Assembly: GCA_965246855.1 (NCBI GenBank) | Contig: CBDFFP010000003.1 | Span: 558,001-622,000, forward strand | From: UBA1952 sp965246855 | Lineage (GTDB): Bacteria > Bacteroidota > Bacteroidia > Chitinophagales > Chitinophagaceae | DNA: 64,000 nucleotides | Reading direction: 5' to 3' | Part shown: positions 8,463 to 17,551 of the stretch, piece after piece | Position numbering within the stretch: position 1 is the stretch's first letter | How the letters are laid out: every line of letters starts with the position of its first letter | Notes under the pieces: generated by a model | The model's database searches: none | What the model saw: only the letters and a program-made list of their open reading frames with translations | Told to the model about the DNA's origin: nothing | Translations under genes and position numbers: made by a program

Positions 8463-8493
8463 TTGCACAACCCCTACGGGGCTTCTATATTTA
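8463..8493 (+). promoter_or_regulatory. Bacteroidota-type promoter of the first adenylate cyclase
   Basis: TTG at 8463-8465 and TATATTTA at 8486-8493 (7 of 8 to TAnnTTTG) are separated by 20 bp, the geometry of the Bacteroidota primary sigma promoter. The ATG follows after only 7 nt, so the transcript should be leaderless or nearly so. The same arrangement precedes the fourth cyclase at 14414-14444. Confidence 0.6.
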
Positions 8494-8500
8494 CGCTCTT

Positions 8501-10357
8501 ATGAAATTCCTTCTTGCGATTGCGCTTTTCTGCGCGCCCGCTGCCCTCTTTGCCCAAAAGAAGCAAGGACAGGCCCGCTTGGACTCCCTGCTGGCCGAAA
8601 TGCCCAAGATGCGGGAGGACACGGCTGGGGCGAAGTTGATGAATGACCTCTCCGGCATGTACTACAACATCAACCCCGATGAAGGCCTGAAGTGGGCGGA
8701 AAAAGAACTGGCCCTGGCCCAAAAGATTGGCTGGCAGATGGGCGAGGCTAATGCCTACAATGATTTTGGGAACAATTACCAGCTTAAAGGCGCTTACCCT
8801 TCTGCGGTGGATGCTTTTTTCAAAACGCTGCGTATTTATGAAGCACTCGGAGATAAAAGCCGCATTGGGGTTGTATCCAGCAACATTGGCAATGTATATC
8901 AGCGCCAGAAAGAGTACCCAAAGGCGCTGGAATGGGACTTCAAGTCTTTGAAGATTGCGGAGGAGCGGGGCGATAAGAAGCGGATGCAGGTTGCCTTAGG
9001 CAATATCGGGAATGTGTATGAAGAGCAGGGTAAACACAAAGAAGCATTAGAATACAAGCTAAAAGGGCTGCGCATTACCGAAGAGCTGAATGATAAGCGG
9101 GGCATTATCATCCAAACCGGAAACATCGGTGCTACTTACGCAAGCCTGAAGCAGTATAATACTGCGCTGGTTTATAATTTCAAAGCCCTGCGCATGGCAG
9201 AAGAGACAGGCGAAAAGGTAAGCATTGCCATCAACCTCGGCAACATTGGCGAGATTTATTACAACATCACCGCAAACAGCGCCGCCCCAAAAGGAGACAG
9301 CCTGGTGCCCGCAGGGCGCGCCGCTAATCTTGCCAAAGCAGTAGCATACCTGAACAAAGGCATCACTACCTGCCGCGAAGCACAATTTTATGAGGCCATC
9401 CCGGAGTTCTCCGATTATTTCTCCAAAGCCCTCTCCCTGCAAGGCGATTATAAGGGCGCGCTGGAAGCCTATAAGATGGGCAAAGAGGTGCAGGATTCCC
9501 TCTACAACACCGCCAACAGCGAAGCCATTGCCAACCTGGAAACCAAGCGCGCCGTAGAACTTAAAGACAAAGACATCCTCATTGCCAAGCTCAAAAAGCG
9601 CAACGAACGCATTCTTTCTATCTCAGGCTTTGCGGTGCTGCTGTTGGTGATGGCTATTCTGTTTAGAAGCTACCGCAGGCAGCAACGCAGCAATATTCTT
9701 CTTTCCAAAGAAAAGAAGCGCTCGGATGATTTACTTCTGAACATCCTGCCCGCAGAAGTAGCCGAAGAATTGAAAGACAACGGCACAAGCGCTGCCAAAC
9801 AATATGAAGAAGTAAGCGTGCTGTTCACCGACTTTGTAAACTTCACCGGCACCGCCGAGAAGCTTTCCCCGCAGGCATTGGTAAAGGAACTCCACGAATG
9901 CTTCTCTGCTTTTGACGCCATTATGGAACGCAACGGGCTGGAGAAGATAAAGACCATCGGCGACGCCTACATGGCGGTGTGCGGCCTGCCCCTAACGGAT
10001 GAAAGACACGCGCAGAGAACCGTGCAGGCCGCGCTGGAAATCCGGGATTTTATTGCGGAGAGAGCAAAGCGGGAGCGGGCGTTTCAGATACGCATTGGCG
10101 TAAACAGCGGGCCGGTAGTGGCGGGCATTGTGGGCGTGAAGAAGTTTGCCTACGACATTTGGGGAGATACGGTAAACACGGCCAACCGGATGGAAAGTGC
10201 CGGGGAGGCCGGGAAGGTGAACATCTCCGAAAGCACTTACGAACTGGTGAAGGATGATTTCCAATGTACGCCGCGCGGAAAAGTAATGGCGAAGGGAAAA
10301 GGCGAAGTGGAGATGTATTTTTTGGAAAATGCGGTAGCCCCCCCTGCGCTGCCATGA
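8501..10357 (+). CDS. TPR-containing class III adenylate cyclase (1 of 4)
   Basis: A 618-residue protein that makes cyclic AMP from ATP. It has a signal peptide (residues 1-18, ending LFAQ), then about six tetratricopeptide repeats to residue 340, a single membrane helix at about 371-393, a short coiled linker, and a cytoplasmic cyclase domain from about 410. Metal-binding Asp444 (LFTDF) and Asp488 (GDAYM) are present. Lys484 (IKT) and Asp552 (YDIWG) specify adenine rather than guanine, and Asn559 and Arg563 (NTANRM) stabilise the transition state, so it should be an active adenylate cyclase. TPRs are outside the cell membrane, so a periplasmic protein signal is likely. Its stop overlaps the next cyclase gene as ATGA. 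Confidence 0.93.
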   Translation: MKFLLAIALFCAPAALFAQKKQGQARLDSLLAEMPKMREDTAGAKLMNDLSGMYYNINPDEGLKWAEKELALAQKIGWQMGEANAYNDFGNNYQLKGAYPSAVDAFFKTLRIYEALGDKSRIGVVSSNIGNVYQRQKEYPKALEWDFKSLKIAEERGDKKRMQVALGNIGNVYEEQGKHKEALEYKLKGLRITEELNDKRGIIIQTGNIGATYASLKQYNTALVYNFKALRMAEETGEKVSIAINLGNIGEIYYNITANSAAPKGDSLVPAGRAANLAKAVAYLNKGITTCREAQFYEAIPEFSDYFSKALSLQGDYKGALEAYKMGKEVQDSLYNTANSEAIANLETKRAVELKDKDILIAKLKKRNERILSISGFAVLLLVMAILFRSYRRQQRSNILLSKEKKRSDDLLLNILPAEVAEELKDNGTSAAKQYEEVSVLFTDFVNFTGTAEKLSPQALVKELHECFSAFDAIMERNGLEKIKTIGDAYMAVCGLPLTDERHAQRTVQAALEIRDFIAERAKRERAFQIRIGVNSGPVVAGIVGVKKFAYDIWGDTVNTANRMESAGEAGKVNISESTYELVKDDFQCTPRGKVMAKGKGEVEMYFLENAVAPPALP

Positions 10358-12192
10358 TGGGTCGTTTCTTATTCTGGCTGTTGCTGTTGCTGCCTGCCCT
10401 TGCCTTTTCTCAAAAGAAGCAAGGCCAGGCCCGCTTAGACTCTTTGCTATCGGAGGTAAGGGGGCGGAAGGAAGACACAGCGACCGTGAAATTGATGGAC
10501 ACGATTTCCTGCCTCTACAACTACATCAACCCCGACGAGGGCCTGAAGTGGGCGGAGAAAGTGCGGGCGCTTTCCCAAAAGCTGCACTGGCAAAAAGGGG
10601 AAGGCGTGGCCTACAATGATTTTGGCAACAACTACCAATTCAAGAACGCTTACCCCGAAGCCTTAGCGGCCTATTTCCAAAGCCTGCGCATTGCCGAAGA
10701 GCAAAAGGACCAGATGCAGATAAGCCGTGTTTTAGGAAACATCGGGCTGGTGTATTGGGCGCAAAAGAATTACCCAAGGGCGCTGGAATACAGCTTCAAG
10801 TCTTTGAGGATAGAGGAAGTACAGGCAGACAAGAAAAGCGTGTGGATTACCCTGAGCAATATCGGCGGCATCTACAACGAGCAGGGGAAACACAAACAGG
10901 CTTTGACCTGCCAACTGAAAGCCTTGCAAATAGCCGAAGTGCTTGGAGATAAAGACGGCATCGGTGCCCAAACCGGAAACATCGGCTTCACCTACCAAAG
11001 TCTGGAGCAATACAACACCGCGCTGGCCTATCACTTCAAAGCCTTGCGCCTTTCGGAAGAGATAGGCGACCGGCTGGGCGTTTCCACCAACCTGGGCAAC
11101 ATCGGGGAGACCTATTACCTCATTGCCTCCGACAGTGCTGCGCCCAGGCCCGATAATCTGGTATCCGCCAGCCGCGCCGATAATCTTTCTAAAGCAGTGG
11201 CGTACCTGAACAGAAGCGTTATCATCAGCCGCGAAGTACAGGACGCCGAAGGGGTACTGGGTTCTTTGGCGGTGCTTTCCAAAACCCTTTCCCTGCAAGG
11301 CGATTACCGGGGGGCGCTGGAGACCTACAAGCAATCAGTAGCTTTACACGACTCGCTCTACAATACTGCTAACAACGAGGCCATTACCAACTTAGAGACC
11401 AAGCGCGCCGTAGAGCTCAAGGACAAGGACATCCTTATCGCCCGGCTCAAGAAGCGCAACGAGCGCATTTTTTCCATCTCCGGCTTTGCGGTGCTGTTGC
11501 TGGTGACGGGGATGCTGTTTCGCAGCTACCGCAGGCAGCAGCATAGCAACGTCCTGCTTTCCAAAGAAAAGAAGCGCTCGGATGATTTGCTGCTCAACAT
11601 CCTGCCCGCAGAAGTAGCCGAAGAACTAAAGGACAACGGCGCAAGCGCCGCCCGGCAATACGACCAGGTAAGCGTCTTGTTCACCGACTTTGTAAACTTC
11701 ACCTCCACCGCCGAGCATCTCTCGCCACAGGAGTTGGTGCAGGAACTACACGCGTGCTTCTCTGCCTTTGATGCCATCATAGAAAGGGCCGGGCTGGAGA
11801 AAATCAAGACCATCGGCGACGCCTACATGGCCGTTTGCGGATTGCCCGTAGCAGACGAACGCCACGCACAAAGAACCGTGCAGGCCGCTTTGGAAATCCG
11901 GGATTTTATTGCGGAGAGAGCGAAGCGGGAACGCGCCTTTCAAATCCGCATTGGCGTAAACAGCGGGCCGGTAGTAGCGGGCATTGTGGGCGTGAAGAAG
12001 TTTGCCTACGACATCTGGGGAGACACGGTGAACACGGCCAACCGAATGGAAAGCGCCAGCGAGCCGGGACAGGTGAACATCTCGCAAAGCACCTACGCGC
12101 TGGTGAAGGAGGAATATAAATGCACGCCGCGCGGAAAAGTGAATGCTAAAGGAAAAGGCGAAGTGGAGATGTACTTTGTGGCGCAGAAGTAA
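10354..12192 (+). CDS. TPR-containing class III adenylate cyclase (2 of 4)
   Basis: A 612-residue paralogue of the preceding gene with the same order: signal peptide (MMGRFLFWLLLLLPALAFS), TPR region, one membrane helix (FSISGFAVLLLVTGMLF) and cyclase domain. The start at 10354 overlaps the previous stop (ATGA); an in-frame upstream extension would lie inside the previous gene and lacks a signal peptide. Asp445 and the IKTIGDAYM, YDIWGD and NTANRM motifs are complete, predicting adenylate cyclase activity. The catalytic region is nearly identical in DNA to the first copy (for example 11890-12060 against 10040-10210), pointing to recent duplication or gene conversion, while the TPR part has diverged. 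Confidence 0.92.
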   Translation: MMGRFLFWLLLLLPALAFSQKKQGQARLDSLLSEVRGRKEDTATVKLMDTISCLYNYINPDEGLKWAEKVRALSQKLHWQKGEGVAYNDFGNNYQFKNAYPEALAAYFQSLRIAEEQKDQMQISRVLGNIGLVYWAQKNYPRALEYSFKSLRIEEVQADKKSVWITLSNIGGIYNEQGKHKQALTCQLKALQIAEVLGDKDGIGAQTGNIGFTYQSLEQYNTALAYHFKALRLSEEIGDRLGVSTNLGNIGETYYLIASDSAAPRPDNLVSASRADNLSKAVAYLNRSVIISREVQDAEGVLGSLAVLSKTLSLQGDYRGALETYKQSVALHDSLYNTANNEAITNLETKRAVELKDKDILIARLKKRNERIFSISGFAVLLLVTGMLFRSYRRQQHSNVLLSKEKKRSDDLLLNILPAEVAEELKDNGASAARQYDQVSVLFTDFVNFTSTAEHLSPQELVQELHACFSAFDAIIERAGLEKIKTIGDAYMAVCGLPVADERHAQRTVQAALEIRDFIAERAKRERAFQIRIGVNSGPVVAGIVGVKKFAYDIWGDTVNTANRMESASEPGQVNISQSTYALVKEEYKCTPRGKVNAKGKGEVEMYFVAQK

Positions 12193-12216
12193 ACCTCTAT
12201 CGCTGTGTCTTTCCCT

Positions 12217-14247
12217 ATGAAACGGAAGTTTTTTCTTTCCTTGTTGGTGTTGTTGTGTTTGTGGGCAATGGGTGCGGGTGCGCAGGCGCCATGGCGGCTA
12301 AACAGGGACAGCCTGAAGAAGGATGGCAGCCTTTCTACGGACAAGCACTGGCTCTTCCAGCCCGGCGACAATCTGACCTGGGCATCTCCGGCTTATGACG
12401 ACCGCGCGTGGAAAACCGTTCCTTCTTTTCTGCCTTTGCCGCAGGCGCGCGATTCGTTTGGCTTTCGGGAGCGGGGTTGGTTCCGGCTGCATTTCACGGT
12501 GGACTCTTCGCTCCTGAACGTGCCGCTGGCTTATACGCTTTCGCAGGAGGGCGCCTCGGTGGTGTATCTGGATGGCGTGCCTTTAGACACTTTTGGGAAG
12601 ATAGGCGATGCGCGCAATTACAGTCCTTATACGCCCGGCGGCGCCTGTTGGTTCTTCACGCTCCGCAGCACCGCCCCCCATGTATTGGCCGTGCGCTACG
12701 AGAACATGGACGTCCTGCAAAACTGGCAGCAATACAATACCGGGGAGGCCGGGTTTCGGCTGACGATGGGGCTGGCCGAAACGCTGGCAGCCTCGCAAGG
12801 GAATAGGCTGGGTGCTAAGGCTGGAGCCGTGATGTTGTTCTTTGGGCTGTTTCTGGCGCTGGGGCTTTTGCACCTGTTCTTGTTCCTTTATAATCGTCAG
12901 CAGCGGTCTCATCTGTTTTTCGCCTTGTTCAGCCTGTGTGTTGCGCTGTTCCTGCCGTTTATGTATTTCTTCAGTCTTGCCGACGACCCGGTTTTGGTTC
13001 ATCAGGCAAAGACCTGGAACAAACTATGGGCTTTCGGAGCTGTTTTCTTCCTCAGTGCTTTCCTGAACAGTGCGTTTCCCGTGCGGCGCAAGTGGCTGTT
13101 TTGGGGTATTTCGCTGGTTTGTTTGTGGGGACTGGTCACGATGTTTAAGCCGCACCTCAACAGTATGCTGCCGCTTATAGTGGCCTTGATATTGATTGCT
13201 TTGGAGGCGGTGGTTATTACCTTGAATGCTATGTGGAAGCGGCGGCCCGGCGCGCGCATTCTGGGAGCCGGGTTTTTGTTTCTCGCGCTGTTTATTCTGG
13301 TTACGTTCGGGCTGGTTTTATTGAAGGGAGATCATCAGATTTCGATAGGCGATAGCAGTAGTGATAAGGAAGAGTGGCTTCTCCTTCTGCTGGCGGTGAT
13401 GCTGATTCTTTCCATTCCCCTTTCCATCTCCGCCTATCTGGCGTGGAGCGTCGCGCGCACCAACAAAGACCTCAAACTACGCTTAGACGAAGTAGCTACC
13501 CTTTCGGAACAAACGTGGCGGCAGGAAGAGGAAAAGCAGAAGCTGCTCCAATCCCGGCAGGAAGAGCTGGAGCGCGAAGTGGCCCTGCGCACCGAAGACC
13601 TGCGCTATCAGAAGCAACGAAGCGACGACCTGCTCCTGAACATCCTGCCCGCCGAAGTGGCCGAAGAGCTAAAGGAGAAAGGCACTGCGGCGGCCCGGCA
13701 GTTTGCGGAAGTGAGCGTCTTGTTCACCGATTTTGCGGGCTTCACGCAGATAAGCGAGCGTCTTTCGCCGCAGGCATTGGTGCAGGAACTCCATGAGTGC
13801 TTCACCACTTTTGACGCCATCATGGAGAAGCACGGCCTGGAGAAGATAAAGACCATCGGCGATGCCTACCTTGCCGTTTGCGGCCTGCCGGTTGCCGACC
13901 CACACCACGCCGGAAACGCGGTGAAGGCCGCGCTGGAGATTTTGGATTTCATTGCAGCGCGCCGTAGGGACACGTTGCGCGTGTCCGCCGACTTCGCCAT
14001 TCGCATCGGCATCCACTCCGGCCCCGTTGTAGCGGGCATTGTAGGCGTGAAGAAGTTTGCCTACGATATTTGGGGAGATACCGTGAACACGGCGGCAAGA
14101 ATGGAGCAAAGCGGCGAGCCGGGTAAGGTGAACATCTCCCAAAGCACATATGAACTGGTGAGGGACGACTTCCGATGCACCCCGCGCGGAAAAATAGCGG
14201 CGAAGGGAAAAGGCGAAGTGGAGATGTACTTTGTAGAAGGCGTTTAG
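12217..14247 (+). CDS. 7TM-type class III adenylate cyclase (3 of 4)
   Basis: A 676-residue cyclase with a different sensor. After a signal peptide (MKRKFFLSLLVLLCLW) comes an extracytoplasmic beta-sandwich (about 25-190, with RGWFRLHFTV and VVYLDG), seven membrane helices (about 205-410), a coiled coil (about 415-465) and the cyclase domain. This is the layout of 7TMR-DISM receptors. Asp505 (LFTDF), Lys545 (IKT), Asp617 (YDIWG) and NTAARM are present, so adenylate cyclase activity is expected. ATG 12217 is chosen over an in-frame GTG at 12205 because it starts the signal peptide directly. Residues 583-591 are encoded by a REP-like sequence absent from the three paralogues. Confidence 0.9.
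   Translation: MKRKFFLSLLVLLCLWAMGAGAQAPWRLNRDSLKKDGSLSTDKHWLFQPGDNLTWASPAYDDRAWKTVPSFLPLPQARDSFGFRERGWFRLHFTVDSSLLNVPLAYTLSQEGASVVYLDGVPLDTFGKIGDARNYSPYTPGGACWFFTLRSTAPHVLAVRYENMDVLQNWQQYNTGEAGFRLTMGLAETLAASQGNRLGAKAGAVMLFFGLFLALGLLHLFLFLYNRQQRSHLFFALFSLCVALFLPFMYFFSLADDPVLVHQAKTWNKLWAFGAVFFLSAFLNSAFPVRRKWLFWGISLVCLWGLVTMFKPHLNSMLPLIVALILIALEAVVITLNAMWKRRPGARILGAGFLFLALFILVTFGLVLLKGDHQISIGDSSSDKEEWLLLLLAVMLILSIPLSISAYLAWSVARTNKDLKLRLDEVATLSEQTWRQEEEKQKLLQSRQEELEREVALRTEDLRYQKQRSDDLLLNILPAEVAEELKEKGTAAARQFAEVSVLFTDFAGFTQISERLSPQALVQELHECFTTFDAIMEKHGLEKIKTIGDAYLAVCGLPVADPHHAGNAVKAALEILDFIAARRRDTLRVSADFAIRIGIHSGPVVAGIVGVKKFAYDIWGDTVNTAARMEQSGEPGKVNISQSTYELVRDDFRCTPRGKIAAKGKGEVEMYFVEGV
13964..13988. 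repeat. REP-like 25-bp segment inside a cyclase ORF
   Basis: This stretch differs at only two positions from the right arm (reverse-complemented) of the inverted repeat at 60837-60904. It encodes RDTLRVSA and makes the loop before the catalytic strand FAIRIG about four residues longer than in the other three cyclases. Confidence 0.6.
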
Positions 14248-14263
14248 GAAGCCGCATAATATT

Positions 14264-14354
14264 CCGTCATCCCGACGAAGGAGAGATCTGTTTGCATAAA
14301 CAAGCATAGGCTTGGCCACTTAATTTCAGCAGACCCCTCTTTCGTTGGGATGAC
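14264..14354. repeat. Dispersed inverted repeat, diverged GTCATTCCGACGAAGG family copy
   Basis: The left arm starts CGTCATCCCGACGAAGGAG near 14264, and the right arm, CTCTTTCGTTGGGATGAC, ends near 14353. The arms are imperfect and the loop is longer than in the copy at 7398. It lies between the third and fourth cyclase genes. Confidence 0.65.
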
Positions 14355-14413
14355 ACCTTGATTAGGCGGGAGGAACGCCATGATGCGGGCTATGCAAGGG
14401 AATACCCCTATCC

Positions 14414-14444
14414 TTGCACAGCCCCTACCCGCGCGCTATATTTA
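14414..14444 (+). promoter_or_regulatory. Bacteroidota-type promoter of the fourth adenylate cyclase
   Basis: TTG at 14414-14416 and TATATTTA at 14437-14444 are separated by 20 bp and the ATG follows after 7 nt. Box sequence, spacing and distance to the start all equal those of the promoter at 8463-8493, and the flanking bases are similar. Confidence 0.6.
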
Positions 14445-14451
14445 CGGACTT

Positions 14452-16851
14452 ATGAAAACGCTTCTGCTTTTTGTCTGCGTGTTGGTTTTCTCCCCTCCTG
14501 CGGCCCTTGCTCAGAAGATAAAGCTTATTACCCCGAAGGACCTCCTGCGGACCCTAGGCACGGGGAAAACGCTCTCCCCTCCTGCGGCCCTTGCTCAGAA
14601 AAAGCGCGGCCAAGTCAAAATAGATTCTGCTGTGGCGGCGCTGCCGGCCTTGAAGGAAGATACGGTGAAGGCAGGTTTGCTGGATGATATCGCCTTCGCT
14701 TATCGGAATATTGACCCTGAGAAAGGGTTGGACTTTGCCCGGCAAACTCTCGAGCTTTCCAAGCGGCTGGGTTGGAAGGAGGGCGAAGTGCTTTCCCGGC
14801 TTTCTACTGGTGTTATGTATATGGTACAGGGGAAAAATGCGAAGGCTTTAGAAGCTTATGATATTGCTTACAGCGCCGCCGAAAAGATAGGCGATAAGCA
14901 TAGCATGCAGCGCGCACTCTCGTACATGGCATCCGTCTATAACGACCAGGGGGACAAGGAGAAAGCGCTTGACCTGAACCAAAGAGCTTTGGTGCTGGCC
15001 CAACAAGGCAATGATAGTGGCGCCTCTATTATCGCCAACATCGGAAGCATCTACATGGACCGCTTAGACTACGCTACCGCAACGGACTATTTCTTTCGCG
15101 CACTGCGAATTATGGAGCAAAAAGGCGACAAGGAGAACGCTGCGAATGTGCTGGGGAACATTGCGCTGATTTTTGAAAAGCAGGAAGACCTCGCCCAAGC
15201 CACTGAATACCGGCAGAAAGCCGTTAAACTGAACAAAGAAACAGGCAACAAAAGAGGGCTGGCCAAAAGTCTGATGGGATTGGCGGGATTGAAATTCAGG
15301 CGGCAAGACTATCGTGGGGCCGTAGAAGAAGACACGAAAGCCTTGCGGCTCTATGAGGAGTTGGGCGATAAGAGGCAAATAGCAGAGGCATTGGGCAGCA
15401 TAGCCGTTTCAAAATCCTGGATACCCGAGTATGACGAGGCAAGGGCCTTGTTCCGGCAGAAAATGGTTATAGACCTGGAGCTGAACAATAGGGAAGGTGC
15501 GGCTTATGATCTGTCTTGTTTCGGAACCATCTTCATAGACCAAGCAACGGATACGGCCCTTTCCCTACCCGCCGCCAGGCGTCTGGCCCTTGCCGATTCT
15601 GCCATTTACTATCTCGGCATGGTGGCCGATTCCTTCTTGGTATTGGGCAAGATCAGGATGCACCAAAAAAGCTTGGAAGACCTTTCCAAAGCCTATGCCT
15701 ACAAAGGCGACTATGCCCGCGCGCTGGCGATCTTTAAGAAATACAGTGCTTCCCGCGACTCTTCCTTTATCCTTGCCAAGAAGAACGACATCACCCGCAA
15801 GGAGATGAGCTATGTCTTTGGCAAGAAGCAGGACTCCCTGCGGCTGGAAGGCGAGAAGAAAGCTCTTTCGCTTCAGAAAGAAGCCCAGCTTGCCGCCCTG
15901 CGCTACGAGTACCAGAAGAAGCAGGCCGCTGCCAAAAGCGCGGCAGAACGGGCGCAACTGGCAATGGAGGAAGAATATAAGCGCAACCAGATAGCCGATG
16001 AATATCGCTACAGCGCCGCCGCCGTAGAGCTGCGCCATCAGCGTGAGGAAGCGACCGCAAAAGCCGCCCATGAGCGCAGGGAGCTTCTTGCCGCTGCGGA
16101 GGTGAAAAGGCAAAAAAACCGCGCTGCCGCTGCGGGGGTCGCGGGAGTGCTGCTGCTTATCATCGCCCTCATCGCCATTGTTGCTTATCGGAACAAGCAA
16201 AGGCTGGCCGCCGTCATTACCCGCGAAAAGAAGCGCTCCGACGATCTCCTGCTCAACATCCTGCCCGCCGAAGTAGCCGAAGAGCTGAAAGACGGCGGCG
16301 CAAGTGCCGCGCGGCAGTATGACCAGGTGAGCGTCTTGTTCACCGACTTTGTAGACTTCACCGGCACGGCCCAAAACCTTTCACCGCAGGCTTTGGTGCA
16401 GGAACTCCACGAGTGCTTCTCCGCCTTTGATGCGATTATAGAACGGAACGGGCTGGAGAAAATCAAAACCATCGGCGATGCCTACATGGCGGTGTGTGGA
16501 TTGCCCGTTGCAGATGAAAGACACGCCCAGAGAGCCGTGCAGGCCGCGTTGGAGATACGGGATTTTATCGCCGAAAGAGGCAAGCGAGAGCGGGTGTTTC
16601 AAATCCGCATTGGCATCCATTCTGGCCCTGTTGTGGCAGGCATTGTAGGCGTGAAGAAATTTGCCTACGACATCTGGGGCGACACGGTGAACACTGCCAA
16701 TCGGATGGAAAGCAGCGGAGAGGCCGGAAAAGTAAACATTTCCGAAGCTACCTACGCGCTGGTGAAGAATGTCTTCCAATGCACTCCACGCGGGAAAATA
16801 GCGGCGAAGGGAAAAGGCGAGGTGGAGATGTATTTTGTGGCGCAGAAGTAA
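14452..16851 (+). CDS. TPR/coiled-coil class III adenylate cyclase (4 of 4)
   Basis: A 799-residue cyclase. The ATG at 14452 gives a clean signal peptide (MKTLLLFVCVLVFS) and follows a promoter by 7 nt; an ORF extension to 14380 would swallow that promoter. After the signal peptide come about eight TPRs (to about 430), a long Lys/Glu/Ala-rich coiled coil (about 450-560), a membrane helix (GVLLLIIALIAIVAY) and the cyclase domain. Asp632 (LFTDF), Lys672 (IKT), Asp740 (YDIWG) and NTANRM are all present, so adenylate cyclase activity is predicted. The SPPAALAQK signal-peptide end is repeated 28 residues later through an in-frame DNA duplication. Confidence 0.92.
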   Translation: MKTLLLFVCVLVFSPPAALAQKIKLITPKDLLRTLGTGKTLSPPAALAQKKRGQVKIDSAVAALPALKEDTVKAGLLDDIAFAYRNIDPEKGLDFARQTLELSKRLGWKEGEVLSRLSTGVMYMVQGKNAKALEAYDIAYSAAEKIGDKHSMQRALSYMASVYNDQGDKEKALDLNQRALVLAQQGNDSGASIIANIGSIYMDRLDYATATDYFFRALRIMEQKGDKENAANVLGNIALIFEKQEDLAQATEYRQKAVKLNKETGNKRGLAKSLMGLAGLKFRRQDYRGAVEEDTKALRLYEELGDKRQIAEALGSIAVSKSWIPEYDEARALFRQKMVIDLELNNREGAAYDLSCFGTIFIDQATDTALSLPAARRLALADSAIYYLGMVADSFLVLGKIRMHQKSLEDLSKAYAYKGDYARALAIFKKYSASRDSSFILAKKNDITRKEMSYVFGKKQDSLRLEGEKKALSLQKEAQLAALRYEYQKKQAAAKSAAERAQLAMEEEYKRNQIADEYRYSAAAVELRHQREEATAKAAHERRELLAAAEVKRQKNRAAAAGVAGVLLLIIALIAIVAYRNKQRLAAVITREKKRSDDLLLNILPAEVAEELKDGGASAARQYDQVSVLFTDFVDFTGTAQNLSPQALVQELHECFSAFDAIIERNGLEKIKTIGDAYMAVCGLPVADERHAQRAVQAALEIRDFIAERGKRERVFQIRIGIHSGPVVAGIVGVKKFAYDIWGDTVNTANRMESSGEAGKVNISEATYALVKNVFQCTPRGKIAAKGKGEVEMYFVAQK
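14490..14600 (+). repeat. In-frame 27-bp direct repeat in a signal-peptide region
   Basis: Bases 14490-14516 and 14574-14600 are identical and each encodes SPPAALAQK. The offset is 84 bp, exactly 28 codons. The DNA between has a third partial match (CCTCCTGCGG near 14540). The mature N-terminus therefore carries an added segment and a second possible signal-peptidase site. Confidence 0.8.
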
Positions 16852-16972
16852 ACCTTTATTTAGCTTTCCAGAATTACCGAAACCGCTCTTCCCGACGGAT
16901 GTAACCTTAAAGTCCGCTTCTTTCCTTATCCGCTTCTGATTCTTCTCTTTCTCCAAAAGCCTTTTCTCCTTT

Positions 16973-17551
16973 ATGGAATTTCAAAAAGCCAAAACCTACA
17001 TCAACCAGCGGCTGCGCAAAGAACTGCCGAAGCACCTTTCCTACCACAGCGTAGAGCACGTGAAGGACGTTTATCGCTCGGCAGAGCGCCTGGCAAAAGC
17101 CGAGGGCGTGAAAGGAAAAGACCTTACGCTCTTGCTGACCGCCGTGCTTTACCACGACTCCGGCTTTATCGTTCAAAGCAGGGAACACGAGGCGCAGGGC
17201 TGCGAATTTGCCCGCCAAAGCCTGCCGGATTTTGGCTATACCCACGCCGAGATTGAGCGCATCTGCGGCATGATTATGGCCACGCGCATTCCCCAAACGC
17301 CCGGCAACCTGCTGGAGCAAATCATTGCCGATGCCGACCTAGATTATCTGGGCCGCGACGACTTCGGCACTATCGGCAACAAGCTTTTTATGGAGCTTCA
17401 GATGTATGGCATCATCCAGACCGAAGAGGAATGGGACGAGTTGCAAATCAAATTCCTGGCGCAGCATCACTACTTTACGCCCACAGCGATTGCCACGCGC
17501 AAGCCCGGAAAAGATGCGCATCTTGCGGCGCTGAAACAAAAAAGAAAATGA
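16973..17551 (+). CDS. HD-domain metal-dependent phosphohydrolase
   Basis: A 192-residue cytosolic protein. The HD signature is visible as HLSYHSVEHV (first histidine), then VLYHDSGF (the HD pair), then EHEAQGC and an aspartate in IADADLDYLG, which together form the usual metal site of HD phosphohydrolases. The length suits a stand-alone HD enzyme acting on nucleotides or cyclic nucleotides. The stop codon overlaps the next start as ATGA. The position just after four cyclases is suggestive, but nothing in the sequence proves a cyclic-AMP substrate. Confidence 0.85.
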   Translation: MEFQKAKTYINQRLRKELPKHLSYHSVEHVKDVYRSAERLAKAEGVKGKDLTLLLTAVLYHDSGFIVQSREHEAQGCEFARQSLPDFGYTHAEIERICGMIMATRIPQTPGNLLEQIIADADLDYLGRDDFGTIGNKLFMELQMYGIIQTEEEWDELQIKFLAQHHYFTPTAIATRKPGKDAHLAALKQKRK

